From assembly GCA_003946805.1 (NCBI GenBank), contig RPSH01000016.1:21338-85337 (forward strand): 64,000 nt of DNA, read 5' to 3'. How positions within the stretch are numbered: the first letter of the stretch is position 1; each line of letters begins with the position of its first letter. Under the pieces are notes generated by a model. That model worked only from the letters and a program-made list of their open reading frames with translations. It was not told the origin of the DNA and searched no databases. The position numbers and the translations under genes are program-made. This document shows, piece after piece, positions 57,280-64,000 of the stretch. Origin of the DNA: Bacillus sp. 2B10. GTDB taxonomy: Bacteria > Pseudomonadota > Alphaproteobacteria > Sphingomonadales > Sphingomonadaceae.

Positions 57280-58845
57280 GTGAACGGCTTCCCGATCCTG
57301 TCGGTGATGCTGCTGGTGCCGGCGGCCGCAGCGGTGCTGTGCCTGTTCGTATCGGCGAATGGCGCGCGCTGGACGGCGCTCGCCGCCACGCTGGTCAACT
57401 TCGCGCTCGGCGTGCTGCTCTGGGCCAGTTTCGACGTGGGCGGCGCGCAGTGGCAGTTCGTCGAGGCGCCCGCGCTCGGCGACTTCGGCGTGTTCCGCTA
57501 TGCGCTGGGCATCGACGGTTTCGCGCTGATGCTCATCATGCTCAGCGTCTTCCTGATGCCGATCTGCATCGGGGCGTCGTGGAAGTCGGTGACGAACCGC
57601 GTGCCCGAATACATGGCGCTGTTCCTCAGCGTCGAAGTGCTGATGATCGGCACGTTTGCGGCGCAGGACCTGCTGCTGTTCTACATGTTCTTCGAAGCCG
57701 GCCTGATCCCGATGTACCTCATCATCGGCATCTGGGGCGGCGCGAACCGCATCTACGCGTCGTACAAGTTCTTCCTCTATACGCTGCTCGGCTCGCTGCT
57801 CATGCTGATCGCGATGATCTACATGATCCAGACGACGGGCACGTCGGACATCCCGACGCTGATGGCGTACGACTTCCCGGCGCATGTCCAGACGTGGCTG
57901 TGGCTGGCATTCTTCGCATCGTTCGCGGTCAAGATGCCGATGTGGCCGGTTCACACCTGGTTGCCCGACGCGCACGTGCAGGCGCCGACCGCGGGTTCGG
58001 TGATCCTGGCGGGCGTGCTGCTGAAACTGGGTGGCTACGGCTTCCTGCGCTTCTCGATCCCGATGTTTCCGGAAGCGTCGGGCCAGTTCACCTGGCTGAT
58101 CCTGACGCTGTCGGCGGTGGCGGTCGTCTACACCTCGCTCGTCGCGCTGGTGCAGTCGGACATGAAGAAGCTGATCGCCTATTCGTCGGTCGCGCATATG
58201 GCGATCGTCACGATCGGTCTGTTCGCTTTCAACCAGCAGGGGATCGAGGGCGCGATGATCGTGATGCTCAGCCACGGGCTGGTGTCGGGCGCGCTGTTCC
58301 TGTGCGTCGGCATCATCTACGACCGGCTGCACACCCGCGAGATCGCGCGCTATGGCGGTCTGGCGATCAACATGCCGCGCTACGCCGTGTTCTTTCTGCT
58401 GTTCACCATGGCGTCGATCGGCCTGCCGGGCACGTCGGGTTTCGTCGGCGAGTTCCTGAGCCTCGCCGGCACCTATCGCGTGTCGACCTGGGCGGCGCTG
58501 ATCTGCACCACCGGCATCATCCTCGGGGCGGCCTATTCGCTGTACCTCTATCGCCGGATCGCGCTGGGCGACCTCGTCCATGACGATGTGAAGGCGATGC
58601 CCGACGTGTCGGGTCGCGAATTGGCGCTGCTGGCACCGATCGCGGCGGTGGTGTTGTGGATGGGCGTTTACCCTGAAAGCTTCCTCGCACCGATGCGCGG
58701 CGACGTGGCACTGCTGATCGCGCGGATCGAGCGGGCGGCACCGGTATCGGATTCACGACCGACCCCGGGCAACCCGGCGGCGGCAGCGGCGAAAGCCGCG
58801 GAACATGGGACGGGCGCAGCAGCGGCGCACGGGGAATCGCACTGA
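57280..58845 (+). CDS. nuoM: NADH-quinone oxidoreductase subunit M
   Basis: Protein of 521 residues with about fourteen helices, an antiporter-like proton pump. [47 protein letters not shown] and [13 protein letters not shown] are typical. The last ~35 residues are an Ala/His-rich tail ([20 protein letters not shown]) of low complexity. GTG start 57280; the stop overlaps nuoN by one base. Confidence 0.95.
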   Translation: MNGFPILSVMLLVPAAAAVLCLFVSANGARWTALAATLVNFALGVLLWASFDVGGAQWQFVEAPALGDFGVFRYALGIDGFALMLIMLSVFLMPICIGASWKSVTNRVPEYMALFLSVEVLMIGTFAAQDLLLFYMFFEAGLIPMYLIIGIWGGANRIYASYKFFLYTLLGSLLMLIAMIYMIQTTGTSDIPTLMAYDFPAHVQTWLWLAFFASFAVKMPMWPVHTWLPDAHVQAPTAGSVILAGVLLKLGGYGFLRFSIPMFPEASGQFTWLILTLSAVAVVYTSLVALVQSDMKKLIAYSSVAHMAIVTIGLFAFNQQGIEGAMIVMLSHGLVSGALFLCVGIIYDRLHTREIARYGGLAINMPRYAVFFLLFTMASIGLPGTSGFVGEFLSLAGTYRVSTWAALICTTGIILGAAYSLYLYRRIALGDLVHDDVKAMPDVSGRELALLAPIAAVVLWMGVYPESFLAPMRGDVALLIARIERAAPVSDSRPTPGNPAAAAAKAAEHGTGAAAAHGESH

Positions 58846-60290
58846 TGAGCTACGCCGAACAACTTTCGATGACCCTGCCCGAGCTGGTGCTCGCGGTCGG
58901 GGCGATCGTCCTGATGCTGGTATCGGCATGGGGCAAGCAGGCGGCGACGCGCGGTGTCAGCATCGCGGCGGTGTTCGTACTGGCGGGCGCCGCGGTGGCG
59001 CTGGTCGGCAACGGGTCGTCGGGCGGTACCGCGTTCGGCGGGATGTACCGCGCCGATGCCTTTGCGGCGTTCGCCAAGATACTGATCTATCTGGCCTCCG
59101 CCGTGGCGATCATCATCGCGCCGCGTTTCTTCGAACGCACCAGCGGGGACGACCTCAAGCCCGAATATCCGGTGCTGATCCTGTTGTCGGCGTGCGGCAT
59201 GGGCATGATGGTGTCGGCCTCCGACCTGCTGCTGCTCTATGTCGGCCTCGAACTGCAGAGCCTTGCCGCATACGTGCTTGCCAGCTTCATGCGCCGCGAC
59301 ACCCGGTCGGCGGAGGCGGGCCTCAAATATTTCGTGCTGGGCGCGCTGGCGTCGGGCATCCTGCTCTACGGCATCAGCCTGGTGTACGGCTTTGCCGGTA
59401 CGACGCTGTTCAGCGACATCGCGATCGCCTATTCCGGGCCGCGCAACCTGGGCCTGCTGTTCGGGCTGGTATTTGTGTTCGCCGGGCTGGCGTTCAAGCT
59501 GGCGGCCGTGCCGTTCCACATGTGGACCCCCGACGTCTATGAAGGCGCACCGACCCCGGTGACCGCGTTCTTCGCGTCGGCCCCCAAGGTCGCGGCGATG
59601 GCGATGGCACTGCGCGTCGCGGTCGAGGCGATGGGCCCGGCGGTCCTCGAATGGCGCCAGATCGTGATCTTCGCGGCATTGGCGTCGATCGTGCTCGGTG
59701 CGGTCGGGGCGATCGGGCAGCGGAACATCAAGCGGCTGCTCGCCTATTCGTCGATCAACAATGTCGGTTTCGCGCTGGTCGGTCTCGCTGCCGGTTCGGC
59801 GCAGGGTGTCGCCGGCGTGCTCTTCTACCTCGCGGTCTATATTGTGATGACGCTGGGATCGTTCCTGATCGTTCTCCAGATGCGGGGCGAGGACGGGCAG
59901 CCGGTCGAGGACGTCGCCAGCCTGTCGGGGCTGTCGCGCAGTCGTCCGGCACTGGCGCTGGCGCTGGCGATCTTTATGTTCTCGCTCGCCGGTATCCCGC
60001 CGCTGTTCGGTTTCTGGGCGAAGTACGCGGTGTTCGACGCGGCGGTGCAGGCGGGGCTGTTGCCGCTGGCGGTGATCGGTATCGCGGCGTCGACGATCGG
60101 CGCCTATTATTACCTGCGCGTCGTCAAGACGATGTACTTCGACGAACCCGCCGCACCGTTCGGTCGTGAACCGGCGATGGTGGAGGGCGGACTGACGCTG
60201 GCCGCGGCGATCGTGATCTCGCCGGTCAGCCTGTTCCTGATCGCGCCGCTGTCGGCATGGTCGCTGACCGCAGCACGGGCGCTGTTCTGA
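58845..60290 (+). CDS. nuoN: NADH-quinone oxidoreductase subunit N
   Basis: Protein of 481 residues with about fourteen helices. YVGLELQSLAAYVLASFMRRDTRSAEAGLKYFVLGALASGILLYG, FKLAAVPFHMWTPDVYEGAPTPVTAFFASAPK and KRLLAYSSINNVGFALVGLA are diagnostic. Last nuo gene; birA begins within its end. Confidence 0.95.
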   Translation: MSYAEQLSMTLPELVLAVGAIVLMLVSAWGKQAATRGVSIAAVFVLAGAAVALVGNGSSGGTAFGGMYRADAFAAFAKILIYLASAVAIIIAPRFFERTSGDDLKPEYPVLILLSACGMGMMVSASDLLLLYVGLELQSLAAYVLASFMRRDTRSAEAGLKYFVLGALASGILLYGISLVYGFAGTTLFSDIAIAYSGPRNLGLLFGLVFVFAGLAFKLAAVPFHMWTPDVYEGAPTPVTAFFASAPKVAAMAMALRVAVEAMGPAVLEWRQIVIFAALASIVLGAVGAIGQRNIKRLLAYSSINNVGFALVGLAAGSAQGVAGVLFYLAVYIVMTLGSFLIVLQMRGEDGQPVEDVASLSGLSRSRPALALALAIFMFSLAGIPPLFGFWAKYAVFDAAVQAGLLPLAVIGIAASTIGAYYYLRVVKTMYFDEPAAPFGREPAMVEGGLTLAAAIVISPVSLFLIAPLSAWSLTAARALF

Positions 60291-60988
60291 CGGTTCGCGT
60301 CGTCGGCGAGACCGGGTCGACCAATGCCGACCTGCTCGCCGCTGCCGAAGCGGGTGCCGAGGAAGGGCTGTGGCTGCGTGCCGAACGGCAGATCGCCGGG
60401 CGCGGCAGACTGGGGCGCAGCTGGTCAGATGGCCGGGGCAACCTGTTCGCCAGCACGATCGTCCGCTTGCAACCGGACGATCCGCTGGCGCCGACGCTGA
60501 CGCTGGTCGCGGCGGTCGCGCTGGCGGAAGCCGTCGCGAGCGTCGCGCCCGCCCGGGTGACGATCAAATGGCCGAACGACCTGCTGATCGGTGGCGCCAA
60601 GTTGTCGGGCATCCTGCTGGAACGTGGCGGCGGCAATGCGGTGGTGATCGGCTTCGGTGTCAACCTGGCGTCGCACCCCGGTCTGGCCGACCGGCCGACC
60701 ACCAGTCTGCACGCGCAGGGGATCGATGTGACGCCGGGGGCGATGCTCGACCGACTGCGCGCGCGGTTCGCGGCATGGCTGACCGTCTGGCGACGGCATG
60801 ACCTGTCGGCAATCCGGACCGCATGGGAAGCGCTGGCGCATCCGCGGGGCACGCCGCTGCGCGTGCGGTTGCCCGATGGGGGCGAGCGGGAGGGCGCGTT
60901 CGACGGGCTGGATGTCAGCGGCGCGCTGCGATTGTGGGTCCGCGAGGACGCGGTGCTGCTGGTTCACGCCGGTGACGTCTTTGCGTGA
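60257..60988 (+). CDS. birA: Biotin--[acetyl-CoA-carboxylase] ligase
   Basis: Protein of about 243 residues that adenylates biotin and attaches it to carrier proteins (PccA here, and AccB elsewhere). [23 protein letters not shown] (biotinyl-AMP loop) and VTIKWPNDLLIGGAKLSGIL (catalytic Lys) are conserved. There is no N-terminal helix-turn-helix, so it is not a repressor like E. coli BirA. ATG 60257 overlaps nuoN by 34 bp. Confidence 0.92.
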   Translation: MVADRSTGAVLTVRVVGETGSTNADLLAAAEAGAEEGLWLRAERQIAGRGRLGRSWSDGRGNLFASTIVRLQPDDPLAPTLTLVAAVALAEAVASVAPARVTIKWPNDLLIGGAKLSGILLERGGGNAVVIGFGVNLASHPGLADRPTTSLHAQGIDVTPGAMLDRLRARFAAWLTVWRRHDLSAIRTAWEALAHPRGTPLRVRLPDGGEREGAFDGLDVSGALRLWVREDAVLLVHAGDVFA

Positions 60989-61093
60989 CGTTGCCGATCC
61001 GGACGCAGCCCGCTACAGGCGGCGCTTGTCGTTGCTGTCCTTAGCCTCTAGCGAGATGCGAGACGTGCCGTTCGGGCGCGGCGGGGAAGGTCG

Positions 61094-61882
61094 ATGCTGC
61101 TAGCGATCGATGCCGGCAATACCAATATCGTGTTCGCGCTGGTCGATGGCGAGGCGATCGTCGCGCGCTGGCGCATCGCGACCGACCCGCGCCGGACCGC
61201 CGACGAATATGCGGTATGGCTCAGCCAGCTGCTGGCGCTTGACGGGCGCGACCGTTCGGTCGTGACCGCCGTCATCATCGGCACGGTCGTACCGCGCGCG
61301 CTCCACAACCTCGAAGTGCTGGCGGTCAAGTATTTCGGGGTCGAGGCATCGGTCGCGGGGCGCGGCGCGGCCGGGTTCGGCATCGCGCTGGACGTCGAGG
61401 AACCGCACGCGGTCGGCGCCGACCGCGCGCTGAACGCGATCGCGGCCCATGCCGCTCATGCCGGCGACCTGATCGTCGTCGATTTCGGCACGGCGGCGAC
61501 CTTCGACGTCGTCGACTATACCGGGGCGTACAAGGGCGGTATCATCGCGCCGGGCATCAACCTGTCGCTCGACGCGCTGGTGACGGCGGCGGCTAAGCTG
61601 CCGCGCATCGCGATCGAGGCGCCGGCATCGACTAGCGTCATCGGCCGCAATACCGCGGACCAGATGCATATCGGCATCTATTGGGGCTATATCGCGATGA
61701 TCGAGGGGCTGGTCGCGCGGATGAAGGCGGAAATCGGCCGCCCCGTCCATGTGATCGCCACCGGCGGGCTCGCGATCCTCTTCGAAAAACATACGCAGGT
61801 GTTCGATTCGATCGAACAGGACCTGACCATCACGGGACTGGCGATGCTGTGGCGCCGCACCCATATCACTACAGCAACGTAA
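61094..61882 (+). CDS. coaX: Type III pantothenate kinase
   Basis: Protein of 262 residues, first step of CoA synthesis. [16 protein letters not shown] (phosphate loop), [25 protein letters not shown] and [15 protein letters not shown] fit CoaX. Separated from birA by about 105 bp, with no strong promoter seen. Placed between birA and the RNase J gene as in many alphaproteobacteria. Confidence 0.95.
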   Translation: MLLAIDAGNTNIVFALVDGEAIVARWRIATDPRRTADEYAVWLSQLLALDGRDRSVVTAVIIGTVVPRALHNLEVLAVKYFGVEASVAGRGAAGFGIALDVEEPHAVGADRALNAIAAHAAHAGDLIVVDFGTAATFDVVDYTGAYKGGIIAPGINLSLDALVTAAAKLPRIAIEAPASTSVIGRNTADQMHIGIYWGYIAMIEGLVARMKAEIGRPVHVIATGGLAILFEKHTQVFDSIEQDLTITGLAMLWRRTHITTAT

Positions 61883-61930
61883 CGAAGCAAACCGAACCCG
61901 CGAATGGGCGCGGGCATTGAAAGAGATTGA

Positions 61931-63571
61931 GTGACACCAAAGAAAGAACTGCTCTTCGTCGCACTCGGCGGATCGGGCGAGATCGGCATGAACGTCAACC
62001 TGTACGGCACCGCCGGCAAATGGCTGATGATCGATTGCGGCGTGACCTTTGCCGACCCGGCCTATCCCGGGATCGACGTGATGCTGCCCGACGTCCAATT
62101 CATCGAGGAACGCGGCGACCAGCTGCTGGGCATCGTCATCACCCATGGGCATGAAGACCATATCGGCGCCTTGCCGTATCTGGCCGCCGATCTGGGCGTG
62201 CCGATCTATGCGACGCCGTTCACCGCCGGGCTGATCCGCGGCAAGCTGGACGAGGAAGGCATCGCCGACCGCGTGAAGCTGAAGATAGTGCAGCTGGGCG
62301 GCGATATCACCGTCGGGCCGTTCGGCGTGAAGTTCGTGCCGATGGCGCATTCGATCCCCGAATCGACCTCGCTCGTCATCTCGACGCCGCATGGCAAGGT
62401 GTTCCATTCGGGCGACTGGAAGCTCGACCCGCAGCCGATGGTCGCGACCCCGGCCACACCGGCGGAACTGACCGCGATCGGCGACGAGGGCATCCTTGCG
62501 CTCGTGTGCGATTCGACCAACGTCTTCAATACCGAGGCGTCGGGGTCGGAAGCCGATGTACGCAAGGGGCTGTTCGAACAGATCGCCTCGGCCGAAGGGC
62601 GGCGGGTGATGGTCACCAGCTTCGCATCGAACGCGGCGCGGCTGCACACGCTGGGCGAGGTCGCACGCGACACCAACCGCAAGGTATGCGTGGCGGGCCG
62701 CTCGCTCGACCGCATCCTGAAGGTCGCCAAGGCTACCGGCTATCTCAAGGAATTCCCGCAGACGGTCGATTTCGACACCGCGATGCGCCTGCCGCGCGAT
62801 CAGGTGCTGATTATCGCGACTGGCGGACAGGGGGAGGCGCGCGCCGCGCTCGCCCGCATCGCCAATCGCGAACATCAGCTGAGCCTCGAATCGGGCGACC
62901 GGGTGATCTTCTCGTCGAAGCAGATTCCGGGCAACGAAGTCGCGATCGGCCGCATCCAGAACCAGCTGGCAGCCGCGGGGATCGAGATGATCACCGATCG
63001 GCAGGCGCATGTCCATGTGTCCGGTCACCCGGGACGGCCGGAACTGGCCAAGCTCTATGGCTGGCTTCGACCGAAGGTGCTGATGCCGGTGCATGGCGAG
63101 ATGCGGCATTTGATGGAACATGCCCGTTTCGCGCTGTCGCAGGGGATCAAGCAGACGCTGGTCCAGACCAACGGCGACATCGTCCGTCTGGCGCCGGGCA
63201 ATCCGGTGAAGGTCGGCAATGCGGTCGTCGGTCGCCTTGCGCTCGACGGCGACGTCATCCTGCCGGCGGACGGCACGACGATCAACGAGCGGCGCAAGCT
63301 CGCGGCGTTCGGCCATATGTCGGTCGCCGTCGCGATCGACCGGCGCGGGCAGCTGATCGGCGAACCGCAGATCCGCGTACAGGGTGTGCCGGTGGAGGAG
63401 GATCGCGAGCCGTTCCTCGAGGAAGCGGTCGATGCCGCAGCCGAAGCGGTGGCGGCCAAGGGGCGCGAACGCGGCAAGCTGCCGGAGGCGATCCGCCTTG
63501 CCGTGCGCCGTGTCGCCACGCGCTGGACGGGCAAGAAGCCGGTCGTCGACGTCCTCATCATCCCGGCCTGA
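61931..63571 (+). CDS. rnj: Ribonuclease J
   Basis: Protein of 546 residues, a metallo-beta-lactamase/beta-CASP nuclease that degrades or matures RNA from the 5' end. FVALGGSGEIGMNVNLYG, the zinc motif ITHGHEDHIGALPYL, KVFHSGDWKLDPQP, ALVCDSTNV, MVTSFASNAARL and PVHGEMRHLMEHA are conserved. GTG start 61931 with AAGAG upstream. A small hairpin (CCCGCG/CGCGGG, 61897-61914) lies before it. Confidence 0.95.
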   Translation: MTPKKELLFVALGGSGEIGMNVNLYGTAGKWLMIDCGVTFADPAYPGIDVMLPDVQFIEERGDQLLGIVITHGHEDHIGALPYLAADLGVPIYATPFTAGLIRGKLDEEGIADRVKLKIVQLGGDITVGPFGVKFVPMAHSIPESTSLVISTPHGKVFHSGDWKLDPQPMVATPATPAELTAIGDEGILALVCDSTNVFNTEASGSEADVRKGLFEQIASAEGRRVMVTSFASNAARLHTLGEVARDTNRKVCVAGRSLDRILKVAKATGYLKEFPQTVDFDTAMRLPRDQVLIIATGGQGEARAALARIANREHQLSLESGDRVIFSSKQIPGNEVAIGRIQNQLAAAGIEMITDRQAHVHVSGHPGRPELAKLYGWLRPKVLMPVHGEMRHLMEHARFALSQGIKQTLVQTNGDIVRLAPGNPVKVGNAVVGRLALDGDVILPADGTTINERRKLAAFGHMSVAVAIDRRGQLIGEPQIRVQGVPVEEDREPFLEEAVDAAAEAVAAKGRERGKLPEAIRLAVRRVATRWTGKKPVVDVLIIPA

Positions 63572-63579
63572 CGACCGCC

Positions 63580-63840
63580 ATGGCGTGGCAATCGGCACTG
63601 GCGATCTACCTGTTGTTCTGGGTGTTCGCGATGTTTCTGGTATTGCCGTTCGGGGTTCGCACGACACATGAAGCGGGCGAACCCCCGGTCCCCGGACAGG
63701 CCGACAGCGCGCCGTCCGGGTTCCGCTTCGGACGGATGGCGTGGCGCACGACGATCGTCGCCACCATCCTGTTCGCGCTGTTCTACCTGAACTTCGTCTT
63801 CGGGTGGGTGACGGCGGACATGCTCGATTTCTATCGCTGA
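63580..63840 (+). CDS. DUF1467 small membrane protein
   Basis: Protein of 86 residues with two membrane helices (SALAIYLLFWVFAMFLVLPF and TTIVATILFALFYLNFVFGWV) separated by a hydrophilic loop with GVRTTHEAGE, typical of the alphaproteobacterial DUF1467 family (function unknown). It starts 8 bp after the RNase J stop, so is probably co-transcribed. Confidence 0.82.
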   Translation: MAWQSALAIYLLFWVFAMFLVLPFGVRTTHEAGEPPVPGQADSAPSGFRFGRMAWRTTIVATILFALFYLNFVFGWVTADMLDFYR

Positions 63841-63956
63841 GGGTGTGCGCTGGGCATCGGATCGCCTAGTAACCTAGAGCATTGAGCGTGAAGCAGGAAT
63901 CATGGGTGATTCCGCTTGACGGGAAAGTGTGATTCACCTGGATGTGGAGGTGGATC

Positions 63957-64000
63957 ATGGGTCGAGCGTATTCAGGCGATCTGCGGGACCGGATATCGGC
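63957..64000 (+). CDS. IS630 family transposase, 5' fragment
   Basis: The last 44 bases encode MGRAYSGDLRDRIS after a strong GGAGG site, matching the N-terminus of IS630-type transposases (helix-turn-helix start). The gene runs off the window. The element's left end must lie in 63841-63956, where GAATCA-TGGG-TGATTC (63897-63912) is a palindrome; the exact terminal repeat cannot be fixed without the right end. Confidence 0.78.
   Translation, partial: MGRAYSGDLRDRIS

Noticed and set aside
61897..61914. Terminator between coaX and the RNase J gene
   Set aside because: CCCGCG/CGCGGG stem of only 6 bp with no T-run.
61100..63667. Long minus-strand open frame opposite coaX and the RNase J gene
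   Set aside because: Composition is typical antisense (Asp/Arg/His-rich); no motifs, and the plus strand encodes two full families.

Overview
The window is GC-rich, densely coded chromosomal DNA from an alphaproteobacterium, most likely a sphingomonad (Sphingomonas or a close relative). This is inferred from gene content: alphaproteobacterial families (DUF2842, DUF1467), the order nuoN-birA-coaX-RNase J gene, a zapA/6S RNA/5-formyl-THF cyclo-ligase locus, methylmalonyl-CoA genes beside biotin genes, frequent GTG and TTG starts, and ATGA stop/start overlaps. No rRNA, prophage, conjugative element or CRISPR array is present. The only mobile-element signal is the first 44 bases of an IS630-type transposase gene at the right edge.

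Layout. 0-9 kb: DUF481 outer-membrane protein, rppH, deacetylase-photolyase pair, hisI-lipoprotein pair, purF-SDR pair, a small acidic protein and a 2OG-Fe(II) oxygenase. 9-22.8 kb: propionyl-CoA to succinyl-CoA genes (mce and pccB on the minus strand; scpA, bioB and pccA on the plus strand) mixed with a lone [2Fe-2S] hydroxylase subunit, an RcnB-like protein, a crotonase, an LprI-like protein and a GH13/GT4 pair. 23-26 kb: bioF-bioD-bioA operon. 26-31 kb: AI-2E-type transporter, two identical tRNA-Asp genes each with its own matching promoter, a 2-hydroxyacid dehydrogenase, a membrane protein and an M20 amidohydrolase. 31-32.6 kb: DUF2842, 5-formyl-THF cyclo-ligase, 6S RNA, zapA and a small coiled-coil gene. 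32.7-39.2 kb: carbon-metabolism cluster tkt-gap-MOSC-pgk-(RHH/MazF toxin-antitoxin)-class I aldolase. 39.8-44.2 kb: thiE, L,D-transpeptidase, M23 peptidase, efp, suhB and a YbjN-type protein. 44.3-60.3 kb: a complete 14-gene complex I operon (nuoA-N) with three extra genes between subunit genes. 60.2-63.8 kb: birA, coaX, RNase J and DUF1467.

How the genes work together. Propionyl-CoA carboxylase (PccA/PccB) needs biotin. BioF, BioD, BioA and BioB make it, and BirA attaches it to PccA. Epimerase and the B12-dependent mutase then carry the product to succinyl-CoA. The tkt/gap/pgk/aldolase cluster serves glycolysis and the pentose phosphate pathway, and complex I reoxidises the NADH.

Non-coding structure. 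The gene-free stretches are mostly palindromic repeats. One family has paired arms of the type GTACCCCC...GGGGGTCCAG, another is a GAGACTTTCGCAGAGGTCTC motif, and further hairpin types occur. Two composite copies about 32 kb apart are near-identical over a 50-bp core, and one half-arm lies inside the bioB coding sequence. No clear new defence or mobile system was found. The best leads are the extra genes inside the complex I operon, the repeat families, the bioB/lprI frame junction, and a palindrome that exactly fills the spacer of the candidate tkt promoter.
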